Assembly: GCA_028280505.1 (NCBI GenBank)
Contig: JANQLO010000042.1
Location: 1-36,298, forward strand
Direction: 5' to 3'
DNA length: 36,298 nucleotides
Origin: Chromatiales bacterium
GTDB taxonomy: Bacteria; Pseudomonadota; Gammaproteobacteria; Chromatiales; Chromatiaceae
Every line of letters starts with the position of its first letter. The first letter of the stretch is position 1. The translations under genes and the position numbers were made by a program. A model generated the notes under the pieces. It saw only the letters and a list, made by a program, of their open reading frames with translations. It ran no database searches and was not told the origin of the DNA. Shown piece by piece: positions 26,810 to 35,197 of this stretch.

Positions 26810-28306
26810 ATGATGGAACTGCCGGTTGTCGGTCAGGAACAAGGTGGATGCAGCTCGTCCGGGTGTGGAAGCAATAGCGATCAGTTGTCGCACCTGCCGG
26901 AAAACATCCGTGACAAGGTGAAGGATCATCCCTGTTATTCCGAAGAGGCGCATCACCATTATGCGCGTATGCATGTCGCGGTCGCGCCGGCGTGCAACAT
27001 CCAGTGTCATTACTGCAACCGTAAATACGACTGTGCCAATGAATCGCGTCCCGGCGTGGTTTCCGAACTCCTGACGCCCGACCAGGCGGTCAAGAAGGTC
27101 ATGGCGGTCGCGGCCAATATCCCGCAGATGACCGTACTCGGCATCGCCGGCCCCGGCGATCCCCTGGCCAATCCCGAACGTACCTTCGAGACCTTCCGTC
27201 AACTCACCGAGAAAGCCCCGGATATCAAGCTGTGCGTGTCCACGAATGGTTTGTCGCTCCCCGATCAGGTTGAAGAGCTGTGCAAGCACAACATCGATCA
27301 CGTGACCATTACCATCAACTGTGTGGATCCCGAAGTGGGCGCCAAGATCTACCCCTGGATCTTCTGGAACAATCGTCGGATCAAGGGCAGGAAGGGCGCC
27401 AAGATCCTGATCGAGCAGCAGCAGAAAGGACTGGAGATGCTCACCGAGCGTGGCATCCTGGTGAAGGTCAACTCGGTGATGATCCCGGGTGTCAACGATG
27501 AGCACCTGGAAGAGGTCAGCAAAGTGGTGAAGGCCAAGGGTGCCTTCCTGCACAACGTCATGCCGTTGATCGCCGAGGCCGAACACGGCACCTTCTTCGG
27601 CGTCATGGGACAGCGTGGTCCCACCCACGACGAATTACAGACGCTGCAGGATAAATGCGCCGGCGACATGAATATGATGCGTCACTGTCGTCAGTGTCGT
27701 GCCGATGCGGTCGGCATGCTCGGCGAGGACCGTGGTGACGAGTTCACCATGGACAAGGTCGAGATGATGGATATCGATTATGAGGCCGCGATGCAAAAGC
27801 GTGCCGACTATCAGGCCAGCATCGAGGCGACCCGCGACGCGCAAAAGAACAACACCGGCGAGAGCTTCATTGCGCTGTCGTCGATTGGCGTGCGCAAGAA
27901 AGAAACCCGCCCGGTATTGATGGCCATCGCCACGACCGGCGGCGGCGTGATCAACCAGCACTTCGGACATGCCAAAGAGTTCTTGATCTACGAGGCGTCC
28001 CCGACCGATGTGCGTTTCATCGGCCATCGCAAGGTCGATCTCTACTGCACCGGTGGCGATACCTGCGGCGATGCCGAGACCACGTTGCAGAAGATCATCC
28101 GTACGCTCGACGGTTGCGAGGCCGTGCTGTGTTCGAAGATCGGCTACGAGCCCTGGGAACAACTCGAACAGGCCGGTATCCAGCCGAACGGCGAGCATGC
28201 GATGGAGCCGATCGAACAGGCGGTCGCCGCGGTCTATGCCGAGATGATCGAGAACGGCGTGCTCGACACGCCCAAGGAAAACCACGAACTGCAGGCGAGC
28301 GCCTGA
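26810..28306 (+). CDS. nifB: FeMo-cofactor biosynthesis protein NifB
   Basis: NifB is the radical SAM enzyme that fuses two [4Fe-4S] clusters with a carbide to make NifB-co, the precursor of FeMo-co. The roughly 498-residue protein starts at ATG 26810 or the adjacent ATG 26813, after GGGAGA. The radical SAM motif CNIQCHYC (CX3CX2C) lies at about residues 63-70, and further family segments include [15 protein letters not shown] and [17 protein letters not shown]. Residues about 365-485 form the NafY/NifX-type cofactor-binding domain ([19 protein letters not shown]), the two-domain form usual in proteobacteria. It leads its own NifA-controlled transcript, and the ferredoxin gene follows 11 bases later. 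Confidence 0.96.
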   Translation: MMELPVVGQEQGGCSSSGCGSNSDQLSHLPENIRDKVKDHPCYSEEAHHHYARMHVAVAPACNIQCHYCNRKYDCANESRPGVVSELLTPDQAVKKVMAVAANIPQMTVLGIAGPGDPLANPERTFETFRQLTEKAPDIKLCVSTNGLSLPDQVEELCKHNIDHVTITINCVDPEVGAKIYPWIFWNNRRIKGRKGAKILIEQQQKGLEMLTERGILVKVNSVMIPGVNDEHLEEVSKVVKAKGAFLHNVMPLIAEAEHGTFFGVMGQRGPTHDELQTLQDKCAGDMNMMRHCRQCRADAVGMLGEDRGDEFTMDKVEMMDIDYEAAMQKRADYQASIEATRDAQKNNTGESFIALSSIGVRKKETRPVLMAIATTGGGVINQHFGHAKEFLIYEASPTDVRFIGHRKVDLYCTGGDTCGDAETTLQKIIRTLDGCEAVLCSKIGYEPWEQLEQAGIQPNGEHAMEPIEQAVAAVYAEMIENGVLDTPKENHELQASA

Positions 28307-28317
28307 GGAGGCCGACC

Positions 28318-28596
28318 ATGGCATTCGCCATTATCGAAAGCTGTGTGAACTGCTGGGCCTGCGAGCCGCTTTGCCCCAGCCAGGCGATCTACGAGGCGCG
28401 TCCGCATTTTCTGATCGACGCCAAGAAGTGCACCGAATGCGACGGCGATCATGCGCATCCGCAGTGCGTGAGCATTTGCCCCATCGAGGGCGCGATTCTC
28501 GATGCGGTCGGTGAGGCCGCCAATCCGCCGGGTTCGTTGACCGGCATACCGCCCGAGGCCATGGAACGGGCGATGGCCGAGATTCAATCTCGCTGA
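28318..28596 (+). CDS. fdxN: 2[4Fe-4S] ferredoxin, FdxN type
   Basis: This 92-residue ferredoxin starts at the ATG at 28318, preceded by GAGGAGG in the nifB stop region. The cluster motifs are CVNCWACEPLCP at about 9-20, and CTECDGDHAHPQC followed by CP at about 41-60; the insertion in the second motif is typical of the nif-linked type. It sits directly behind nifB, a common arrangement; FdxN-type ferredoxins supply electrons to NifB or nitrogenase. The C-terminal 30 residues (IPPEAMERAMAEI) are helical. Confidence 0.9.
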   Translation: MAFAIIESCVNCWACEPLCPSQAIYEARPHFLIDAKKCTECDGDHAHPQCVSICPIEGAILDAVGEAANPPGSLTGIPPEAMERAMAEIQSR

Positions 28597-28621
28597 CGCG
28601 GCTTGGCGAAGGAATCCATCG

Positions 28622-28828
28622 ATGTCGACGCTCAGCCAATCGTTCGTTGCGCAGTCCTCGCCGCGTGTCTCGAGGCTGTCGTCCTGGTTACGGGGTGTCG
28701 TCGTGCGGCCGCGCATCACGATCCCCACCAAACCTGCTTGGGTCAATCTGCCCGACCGGGTCTGGCGCCGCAATTCGGCATTGATTTTGAGTTTGCATGA
28801 AGACAGGAGCGACAAGCCGCTATCGTGA
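28622..28828 (+). CDS. Possible small basic protein coupled to nifO-like gene
   Basis: This 68-residue frame begins at the ATG at 28622 after AAGGAA and ends in TGA overlapping the GTG start of the next gene by four bases (GTGA at 28825-28828). That overlap is the main support, and without it a 228-base gap would break an otherwise tight operon. The product is rich in Arg and Ser (WLRGVVVRPRITIPTK, LPDRVWRRN) with no cysteine and no known motif. A competing frame at 28603-28800 has less support. It may be only a leader that couples translation. Confidence 0.4.
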   Translation: MSTLSQSFVAQSSPRVSRLSSWLRGVVVRPRITIPTKPAWVNLPDRVWRRNSALILSLHEDRSDKPLS

Positions 28829-29247
28829 CGCTTTATTTTTATGAAAAACCCGGTTGTGTCGGCAATGCCGGTCAAAAGGCGCTGTTACGCCGGCATGGTT
28901 GTACCTTCGAAGTCCGCGATCTCCTGACTGAGCCGTGGACCGCGGAACGTCTGCGCCCGTTTTTCGGGACCAAGCCGGTGCCGGACTGGTTCAATCTGAG
29001 CGCGCCCCAGGTGAAGTCCGGCGAAGTGCTCATTCATAAATTGGATGAAGGGCAGGCGCTGATGATGATGTTGCACGAGCCCTTGTTGATCCGGCGACCG
29101 TTGATGCAAGTCGATGAGCTGCGTCAGTCCGGTTTCGAAGACGGCCCGGTGCTTGCCGCACTGGGTGTTCAACTGGACCCCGCGGTCGATCTTCAGTCCT
29201 GTCCGATGGGCGATGAGCCTGAACCGTCCTGCGGAGAACCCGCATGA
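28825..29247 (+). CDS. nifO: ArsC-like nitrogenase-associated protein (NifO type)
   Basis: This 140-residue protein of the ArsC/Spx thioredoxin-fold family is of the kind found in nif clusters. The N-terminal LYFYEKPGCVGNAGQKALL aligns with the ArsC active-site loop, having a single Cys11. The motif FEVRDLLTEPWTAERLRPFFG and the late LLIRRPLMQV (the ArsC arginine region) are also present. The start is a GTG at 28825, overlapping the small frame before it, and the end overlaps the flavodiiron gene (ATGA at 29244-29247). In Azotobacter, NifO affects molybdenum partitioning; the same role here is by analogy. The Cys-rich tail (SCPMGDEPEPSCGEPA) is unusual. Confidence 0.85.
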   Translation: MTLYFYEKPGCVGNAGQKALLRRHGCTFEVRDLLTEPWTAERLRPFFGTKPVPDWFNLSAPQVKSGEVLIHKLDEGQALMMMLHEPLLIRRPLMQVDELRQSGFEDGPVLAALGVQLDPAVDLQSCPMGDEPEPSCGEPA

Positions 29248-30527
29248 ACGCCGCCATCGACGTCTCGCGCCATCGCGATGCCGTCGAGTTCGCCGACGGC
29301 GTTTACTGGATCGGTGCGCTCGATCCGACCTTGCGTACCTTCGACATTATTCTGAGCACGGCCAACGGCACCACCTACAACGCCTATCTGGTGAAAGGCA
29401 GCGAGGGTGTCGCGGTCATCGATACGGTCAAGGAAAACTTCAGCGACGAGTTCTTTGCCCGTCTCGAATCCGAGGTGGACTATGCCGACATCAAGGTGAT
29501 CGTACTCAATCACCTCGAGCCGGATCATACGGGCGCCTTGCCGGAACTGATGCGCCGTGCGCCTCAGGCCAAGCTGTATATCTCACAACGCGCCACCTCG
29601 ATGCTGAAGGCATTGCTGCGGCCGTCGGCCGGCGTGTTCGAATACACCACGGTCAAAACCGGCAACAGTGTGAGCCTGGGCGATCGCCGTCTGCGTTTTT
29701 TGCATACGCCCTTTCTGCATTGGCCGGATACCCAGTGCACCTACCTCGAAGACGAGGCGGTGTTGTTCTCCGGCGACGTGTTCGGTTGCCACTATTGCGA
29801 CAAGCGGTTGTTCAACGACCTGGTCGGTGACTTTCGTTTTTCCTTCGATTACTACTATGCGCACATCATGCGGCCGTTCAAGAAGCATGTGATGGATGCG
29901 TTGAAGCTGATCGAGCCGTTGAAGCTGAAGCAGATCGCGCCGACCCATGGTCCGATCCTGCGCGAACGGCCCCGACGCTACGTCACGCATTATCGCGAGC
30001 TGTCGACGTCCAGTCTGTCGGGCGAGATCGGCGGTGACGATCAATCGATGGTGATTTTCTACATGAGTTCCTACGGCAACACCGCGCGCATGGCCGAAGA
30101 GATCAGCGCGGGCGCGGGTGATGTCGAGGGCGTGCGGGTGTCGCTGTACGACCTGGAAGGCGGCGAGACCGAGCCTTTCGTCGATCTGATCGAAGAGGCC
30201 GACGCCCTGTTGTTCGGGTCGCCGACCATCAATGGCGATGCGGTCAAGCCGGTCTGGGATTTGTTGTCGTCACTGGCCGTGGTCAATCTGAAGGGCAAGC
30301 TCGGCGGCGCCTTCGGCTCCTACGGTTGGAGCGGCGAGGCGGTCAAGATGATCGAAGACCGCATGCGTGGTTTGAAAATGCATATCCCGCGCGAAGGTCT
30401 GCGGGTCAAATTGATTCCCACCGACGAAGAGCTCGACGACTGTCGGGGCTTCGGTCGGTTCATTGCCGAAACTTTGGTCGGCAAGTCGCCGCAAAAGGCG
30501 GTGATCGATTTTGCCGATCTCGCGTGA
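29244..30527 (+). CDS. fprA: Flavodiiron protein, FprA type
   Basis: Flavodiiron proteins reduce oxygen or nitric oxide at a di-iron site fed by FMN. The 427-residue protein has a metallo-beta-lactamase domain with ligands His90, Glu92, Asp94 and His95 (HLEPDHTG), His159, Asp178 (FSGDVFG) and His235 (APTHGPILR). A flavodoxin domain runs from about residue 265 to 420, with the FMN-phosphate loop SSYGNTAR and the segment GSYGWSGEAVK. This is the two-domain form without rubredoxin. A NifA-dependent fprA is known in Rhodobacter capsulatus. In this operon it may scavenge oxygen or take part in electron transfer; which one cannot be read from the sequence. The start overlaps the nifO-like gene by four bases. 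Confidence 0.9.
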   Translation: MNAAIDVSRHRDAVEFADGVYWIGALDPTLRTFDIILSTANGTTYNAYLVKGSEGVAVIDTVKENFSDEFFARLESEVDYADIKVIVLNHLEPDHTGALPELMRRAPQAKLYISQRATSMLKALLRPSAGVFEYTTVKTGNSVSLGDRRLRFLHTPFLHWPDTQCTYLEDEAVLFSGDVFGCHYCDKRLFNDLVGDFRFSFDYYYAHIMRPFKKHVMDALKLIEPLKLKQIAPTHGPILRERPRRYVTHYRELSTSSLSGEIGGDDQSMVIFYMSSYGNTARMAEEISAGAGDVEGVRVSLYDLEGGETEPFVDLIEEADALLFGSPTINGDAVKPVWDLLSSLAVVNLKGKLGGAFGSYGWSGEAVKMIEDRMRGLKMHIPREGLRVKLIPTDEELDDCRGFGRFIAETLVGKSPQKAVIDFADLA

Positions 30528-30598
30528 GCAATCGGCGGATAAGGGCTGCGACGGACCTTCGCGGCCGACGAATGATTAACGTTTAGAGGTAGAAGCAC

Positions 30599-30883
30599 AT
30601 GGCTAAGGCGAAGATCACCTTCGAAGACATCGAACAAACGGTCAACGTGCCGGCCGGAACCCGTGTCATCGAGGTATCGGAAAAGATCGGGGCCGGCATC
30701 ATCTACGGCTGTCGCGAAGGCGATTGCGGCAGTTGCATGATGCATGTCACGGAAGGCTGGAACAACCTCACCGAGCCGTCGGTGCTCGAGGAAAAGGTTC
30801 TGAAGGAAAACATGGCGAGTCGTCATGACCGCCTGGCCTGTCAGGCGCAGATCATCGGCGACTGCAAAGTCAAACCCGCCTGA
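30599..30883 (+). CDS. [2Fe-2S] plant-type ferredoxin
   Basis: This 94-residue protein starts at the ATG at 30599 with AGAGGT upstream. The cluster ligands are Cys38, Cys43, Cys46 (GCREGDCGSC) and Cys81 (RLACQ), the plant-type CX4CX2C...C pattern. It resembles nif-linked [2Fe-2S] ferredoxins such as R. capsulatus FdxD. It is followed 46 bases later by the FeSII-like gene, with which it shares the fold, so the two may be an old tandem duplication. No sigma-54 element is seen in the 71-base gap before it; it is probably read from the nifB transcript. Confidence 0.88.
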   Translation: MAKAKITFEDIEQTVNVPAGTRVIEVSEKIGAGIIYGCREGDCGSCMMHVTEGWNNLTEPSVLEEKVLKENMASRHDRLACQAQIIGDCKVKPA

Positions 30884-30929
30884 GTGCCGCTGGCATTAAT
30901 CCTCATCGTCTTAATGGAGCGCTGTAACC

Positions 30930-31286
30930 ATGCCATTAATCACATTCAGCAGTCCCGAATACAAGGACAAGACCGTCTATGCCGTCGCCGGCAGTTTCAC
31001 CGAGACGGTTCTGAAGATCGCCAAGACCAACCGTATCCCGATCAGTTTCGATTGCGAAGACGGCGAATGCGGCAGTTGCCTGGTCCGGGTCAAGTATCTC
31101 GGCGACAAGACCCCGATGGGTTATCACCTCGAAGAGAAGGAGAAAAAGGTCCTGCGCGAAATGGGCAAGCTCAGCAAAGCCGATCTGGAACGCATGATCG
31201 TCGACGATATCCCGAGCGAATGGCGACTGGCCTGTCAGTTCATTCCGCGCGATGAAGACATCGTGGTCGAGTTCGAGGTCGAATGA
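30930..31286 (+). CDS. Shethna protein II-like [2Fe-2S] protein (FeSII)
   Basis: The 118-residue protein follows the Azotobacter vinelandii FeSII pattern along its length: ITFSSPEYKDKTVYAVAG at the start, CEDGECGSC at 42-50 (Cys42, Cys47, Cys50), KVLREMGKLSKADLERM in the middle, then RLACQ (Cys102) and DEDIVVEFE at the end. FeSII binds oxidised nitrogenase and locks it in a protected, inactive complex during oxygen stress (conformational protection). The extra helical insert between the third and fourth cysteines sets this family apart from ordinary ferredoxins. It overlaps nifQ by four bases (ATGA at 31283-31286), tying it to the nif operon. Confidence 0.85.
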   Translation: MPLITFSSPEYKDKTVYAVAGSFTETVLKIAKTNRIPISFDCEDGECGSCLVRVKYLGDKTPMGYHLEEKEKKVLREMGKLSKADLERMIVDDIPSEWRLACQFIPRDEDIVVEFEVE

Positions 31287-31861
31287 TGGCCGTTGCGTTG
31301 CGCAGACACGTGACGCCCGAGGCGGTGTACGATGAATTGATCGCCGCCCGCCGCGGCGATTCGGTCGAGGAGACACTGGCACGCATACTGGCCTCCTGGT
31401 CGGTCGGCGAGGGTGCCATGCCGGAATGGCTGGGGCTGGGCGAGCCGGGTTACCGGGCGATGATGGCGCATCATTTTCCGTACGTCGATGCATCCCTGAT
31501 GGCAGCCGGTGGCCGCGCGGTCGAACCCACACGCAGCGACGAGATGGAGGATCTGCGCCGACTGCTGCAGCAAAACGGCAGCGGTGACGAATCCTCGCAG
31601 CCCTGGATGGTCGAGATCCTGATCGCCGGCTGTATGGGTGCCGATCATCTATGGCAGGATCTGGGCCTGTGGTGCCGGGCCGATCTGTCGAAGCTGATGA
31701 ACGATAACTTCGCACCCTTGGCACAGCGCAACGATCGCGACATGAAGTGGAAGAAATTTCTGTACAAGCAATTGTGCGAATCCGAAGGCATCTATGTCTG
31801 TCGCGCGCCCAGTTGCGAGGTATGTGCCGACTACCGGAACTGTTTCGGTCCGGAAGACTAA
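31283..31861 (+). CDS. nifQ: NifQ, molybdenum donor for FeMo-co
   Basis: NifQ carries a Mo-Fe-S cluster and donates molybdenum to the NifEN/NifH cofactor assembly step. The 192-residue protein has the diagnostic C-terminal motif CX4CX2CX5C: Cys173, Cys178, Cys181 and Cys187 (CRAPSCEVCADYRNC). Upstream segments MVEILIAGCMGADHLWQDLGL and LMNDNFAPLAQRN are also typical. The start overlaps the FeSII-like gene. Its presence with modBC in the neighbouring operon shows that this locus handles molybdenum uptake and delivery as well as electron supply. Confidence 0.95.
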   Translation: MMAVALRRHVTPEAVYDELIAARRGDSVEETLARILASWSVGEGAMPEWLGLGEPGYRAMMAHHFPYVDASLMAAGGRAVEPTRSDEMEDLRRLLQQNGSGDESSQPWMVEILIAGCMGADHLWQDLGLWCRADLSKLMNDNFAPLAQRNDRDMKWKKFLYKQLCESEGIYVCRAPSCEVCADYRNCFGPED

Positions 31862-31866
31862 ACATC

Positions 31867-32829
31867 ATGGCGCAGCCGATCTCGGATTATGACCCGACTG
31901 ATGACGGTATCAGGCCGGGGCCGGACGAATCCGTCGTACCGCTGACCCGACGTGTGGTCGGGGCCTATCTCGGCCTGGCGGTCGGCGATGCCTTGGGTGC
32001 GACCACCGAGTTCATGACGCCGAGTGAAATCCGCCATCAATACGGCGTGCACGATCGTATTCGCGGCGGCGGTTGGTTGAAGCTCAAGCCCGGTGCGGTT
32101 ACCGACGACACCGAAATGAGTCTCGCGCTTGGCGATGCCATCATCGCCAAATGTGGTGTGCAGGCCGACGCAGTCGCTGATGCCTTCAGCAATTGGATGC
32201 GCACCAAACCGGTCGATATCGGCAACACGGTGCGCCGCGGCATCGTGCGCTATCGCAGTAGCGGCGTCACCGAGATGCCCGAGAACGAACACGATGCCGG
32301 CAACGGCGCCTGTATGCGCAGTTTGCCGGTCGCCATTGCCTATTGGAATGCATCCCCCGAGCAGCGCCGCGTCGTGTCGCGTCTGCAATCACACGTGACG
32401 CACAACAATCCGCAGGCCGATGCCGGTACCGAGTGCCTGCTGGAGATGTTGGTCGCTGCCTTTCACGGTGACTCGAAGGCCCGTCTGCGTGAACTCGCCG
32501 ACGGTCTGGTTGCACACGACGCGTCTTATCGCTTCGACGTCCGGCGGGCCGAGAATCCGAGCGGCTGGATCGTCGAAACCCTACGCACCGTGTTCCAGGC
32601 CTTTTTCACCAACGACTGCTTCGAGTCCATCCTGACCGATGTCGTCAACCGCGGTGGCGACGCCGATACCACCGGCGCGATTGCCGGCATGTTGGCTGGC
32701 GCGCACTTCGGCGCGGGTGCAATACCTGCGCATTGGCTCAAGGCCTTGGATGCCGATGTTCGTCGACGTTGTGAGGATCAGGCATTGACCTTGATGCAGC
32801 TCGATGCCGATATAAGGCCCGACTCATAA
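31867..32829 (+). CDS. draG: ADP-ribosyl-[dinitrogen reductase] hydrolase DraG
   Basis: DraG removes ADP-ribose from the Fe protein of nitrogenase and so reactivates it. From the ATG at 31867, five bases after nifQ, the protein has 320 residues. The dinuclear metal ligands are recognisable in AVTDDTEMS near residue 78 and RGGDADTTGAIAGM near 262, with GAYLGLAVGDALG at the N-terminus. An N-terminal extension open to 31747 overlaps nifQ and is rejected. The partner transferase DraT is not in the window. Its linkage to nifQ favours a true DraG over a general ADP-ribosylglycohydrolase. Confidence 0.9.
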   Translation: MAQPISDYDPTDDGIRPGPDESVVPLTRRVVGAYLGLAVGDALGATTEFMTPSEIRHQYGVHDRIRGGGWLKLKPGAVTDDTEMSLALGDAIIAKCGVQADAVADAFSNWMRTKPVDIGNTVRRGIVRYRSSGVTEMPENEHDAGNGACMRSLPVAIAYWNASPEQRRVVSRLQSHVTHNNPQADAGTECLLEMLVAAFHGDSKARLRELADGLVAHDASYRFDVRRAENPSGWIVETLRTVFQAFFTNDCFESILTDVVNRGGDADTTGAIAGMLAGAHFGAGAIPAHWLKALDADVRRRCEDQALTLMQLDADIRPDS

Positions 32830-33002
32830 AGTCTAAAGCGTTACCACTATTCTCATCGCTTGATTACCGAAATTGGAATGCCCCAGAAAGTGTTGGGTTG
32901 GCACTGCGTTGAATGTCATCGCACGATGGCCGTGAAATTTAAGCTGCGCTTTCTCGGTCTGAGAGATCGGCGACTGGCGGTGACACGCAACAGGGGGAGA
33001 CA

Positions 33003-33272
33003 GTGGATGCCGATCTTGATCAAATGAGCAGGGAAGAGCTGATTGCGGAAGCGAGAAAGTTGAGGGATGGCATCCGCCGGCACCGTGATACTCAAGGGCA
33101 TGAGCTTTGCTGGTATCACCCGGATCTTTGGGGGCTGCTGCCGGAAAAGACAGATCCGCTACCACGGGTGCCCGAGTGGCCGAAGTTTATGGAGGGCTGT
33201 GTGCGTTATCGGCAGTCCTTGGATGCCCGGATTCCGGGCGCCCCTGGAACAAACGAATCGTTCGACGAATAG
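33003..33272 (+). CDS. Small protein of unknown function, nif-neighbourhood type
   Basis: This 89-residue protein is taken from a GTG at 33003 directly behind GGGGGAGA; an ATG at 33024 is the alternative. It has a helical start (MSREELIAEARKLRDGIRRHRD) and a compact motif with CWYHPDLWGLLPEK and VPEWPKFMEGCVRYRQSLD, which looks strongly conserved in character (Trp, His, Pro, Cys). I have an impression of similar short proteins beside other nif genes but cannot name a family. The C-terminus is disordered. No NifA box or sigma-54 element was found in the 173 bases before it. Confidence 0.65.
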   Translation: MDADLDQMSREELIAEARKLRDGIRRHRDTQGHELCWYHPDLWGLLPEKTDPLPRVPEWPKFMEGCVRYRQSLDARIPGAPGTNESFDE

Positions 33273-33321
33273 GCATGGGTGTTCACTCAGGCCGAAACAT
33301 AACAATTAAGGACACGACCCA

Positions 33322-33792
33322 ATGAAAAAAGCGCTTTTTTTGATGTTCTCGCATGCCTTGGTCGGGCTCGTCGGTTTTGCGGCCGGCATTTATTTGTTGC
33401 CCATACTGACGGCGCCACCGCCGCCACCGGACGAGATGGTCGAGGCGGTGGCAAACAAGGCCTTGTTCAGCGGCGAATTTCGACGCGATCTTGCCGGTAG
33501 CGATGCCTTGCACTGGGGTGAGGGAAGCATTTCGATCGGACGCGACAAAGTGGCCTTGCAAGGCGAGATTGCGCCGGGTCCGGACTACAAGCTGTATCTT
33601 TCACCGGGCTTTGTCGAAACCGAGGAAGAATTCTTAGGTTTGAGATCTCAGATGGTGCGCGTCGGCGATGTCAGGACTTTCAAAAACTTCGTCGTCAATA
33701 TGCCGCCTACAATCGATCCCGCCGCATTCGATACCGTTATTGTTTGGTGTGAAGCCTTTGGTGAGTTCATCACCGCCGCGAAGTATCGCTAA
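33322..33792 (+). CDS. Membrane-anchored DM13-domain protein
   Basis: This 156-residue protein starts at the ATG at 33322 after AAGGACAC. Residues 5-29 form one membrane helix or uncleaved signal anchor, followed by a Pro-rich linker. Residues about 60-156 fit the DM13 domain (LHWGEGSISIGRDKVALQGE, YKLYLSPGFVETEEEF, then VIVWCEAFGEFITAAKY with its conserved Cys). DM13 domains are proposed to act in redox or electron transfer, but this is not well established. It is convergent with the Fe-S oxidoreductase gene, with only 13 bases between the two stops. Confidence 0.75.
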   Translation: MKKALFLMFSHALVGLVGFAAGIYLLPILTAPPPPPDEMVEAVANKALFSGEFRRDLAGSDALHWGEGSISIGRDKVALQGEIAPGPDYKLYLSPGFVETEEEFLGLRSQMVRVGDVRTFKNFVVNMPPTIDPAAFDTVIVWCEAFGEFITAAKYR

Positions 33793-33805
33793 GCCTGACG
33801 GTCTG

Positions 33806-35179
33806 TTAACGGGTCTTGGGCAGAATGCTCTGTAAGAGCAGTGCCAAATGCTCGGATGCGCGACCGGTACCTTCGCGAATTTGTTCGCGACAGGAGAAGC
33901 CGTTGGCGACGATTCGTGCTTCGGGCTGTTCGCGCACGGCGGGAAACAAGGCGGCTTCGCCCATTTGCATTGCCAGATCGGTATGTTCGGCCTCGACACC
34001 AAAGCTGCCGGCCATGCCGCAGCAGCTCGATTGCACCACAGAGAAGTCGAGGTTCGGTATCTGTTTCAGTACGCGGCGCATCGCCTTCATCGCGCCGGCT
34101 GCCTTTTGATGACAATGACCGTGTACCAGCACGGTCGTCGATTGTGCCGGCGGTGTCTCGAACGCGATGTTGAAACGTTTGGCCGTTATCTCGCGCGCGA
34201 TGAACTCCTCGAACAAGAGTGCCTCGGACGCGATTCTGTTCGCCGGTTCGCCGAGCCCGAGAAAGGCGTAGTCGTCGCGAATCGCCAGCAGACATGACGG
34301 CTCCAGGCCGATGATTTTGCATCCGGCCTCGACGTGCGGGAGCAGGGCATCGATCACACGCTGCGCCTCTTCTCTGGCCTGATCGATCAGGCCATTGGCC
34401 AGAAAGGTACGACCGCAACATAGCGGACGTTGGGTCTCCATGTCGTTCGATGCGGGGCGCGCAATCCTGATCTGGTAGCCAGCGTGCGACAGCACCTCGA
34501 TGGCCGCATCGGCGATCTCCGGCGTGAAACGATCGATGAAGGTGTCGATGAACAACACCAGTTCACCGTTTTGTTGAACATCGTTTTCGGGTCCTGTGAC
34601 ATCGGCGTTATGGTTGTTGAAAAAGCTGCGTTGCGTTGGCACCGGTAGTTGTCGATTTGCGCTAATCCCCAGCAGATGTTCACCGAGGCTTGCGAGCCAG
34701 GGAGAACGGTTGCGGCGTTGTGTGATGTTTCTCAACGCTGGATAGCGATGCAGCAGACGGGGCAGCGCGGCGAACAGGCGGGTACGTTTGTCCGCCGGGC
34801 GTTGTCGATAACGTTGCGCCAGGTATTCGACCTTGAGCATCGCCATATCGACTTCGCTTTCGCATTCGCGCTGGCAGCCCTTGCAGGCCACGCATAACGC
34901 CATGGCCTCGGCGAGTTCGGGATTGGCGAGGGCGCCCTTCGAATCGGTATCGTTGAGCAGGCGTTTCAGCAGGCGAACGCGTCCGCCGGTCGAAAGATTG
35001 GGATTGCCCGAGATTTTGAAACTTGGGCACATGATGCCGTTGTTCTCCCGCTCACAGCCGCCGCTGCGGATGCACACGGCCACGGCCTTGGCGAAATCAC
35101 CGCCATGCTTCGGGATGTCGGCATAGGCATCGCCCATGCCGGCGTCTTGGTAGCTCGACCAATCGAGTACCGGTTTCAT
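33806..35179 (-). CDS. CCG-domain Fe-S oxidoreductase (YdiJ/GlcF C-terminal type)
   Basis: The 457-residue protein corresponds to the iron-sulfur half of FAD/Fe-S oxidoreductases such as YdiJ. Cluster segments are CIRSGGCERENNGIMCPSF at about 36-54 and CVACKGCQREC at about 96-106, where the usual CP is CE. Two cysteine-rich CCG modules follow, with LCCGRTFLANGL near residue 254 and SSCCGMAGSFG near 390; HGHCHQKA lies between them. Such domains bind [4Fe-4S] or non-cubane clusters and move electrons between a flavoprotein and a quinone or cofactor. The FAD-binding half is missing; the gene before it is an unknown protein. It lies 18 bases downstream of that gene in a predicted NifA/sigma-54 operon. 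Confidence 0.85.
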   Translation of the reverse strand: MKPVLDWSSYQDAGMGDAYADIPKHGGDFAKAVAVCIRSGGCERENNGIMCPSFKISGNPNLSTGGRVRLLKRLLNDTDSKGALANPELAEAMALCVACKGCQRECESEVDMAMLKVEYLAQRYRQRPADKRTRLFAALPRLLHRYPALRNITQRRNRSPWLASLGEHLLGISANRQLPVPTQRSFFNNHNADVTGPENDVQQNGELVLFIDTFIDRFTPEIADAAIEVLSHAGYQIRIARPASNDMETQRPLCCGRTFLANGLIDQAREEAQRVIDALLPHVEAGCKIIGLEPSCLLAIRDDYAFLGLGEPANRIASEALLFEEFIAREITAKRFNIAFETPPAQSTTVLVHGHCHQKAAGAMKAMRRVLKQIPNLDFSVVQSSCCGMAGSFGVEAEHTDLAMQMGEAALFPAVREQPEARIVANGFSCREQIREGTGRASEHLALLLQSILPKTR

Positions 35180-35197
35180 GTGGATATGATTAGACGG

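Noticed and set aside
32899-32913. TGGCAC resembling a sigma-54 -24 element upstream of 33003
   Set aside because: The bases at the -12 position read TGAA rather than TTGC, and no NifA box is nearby.
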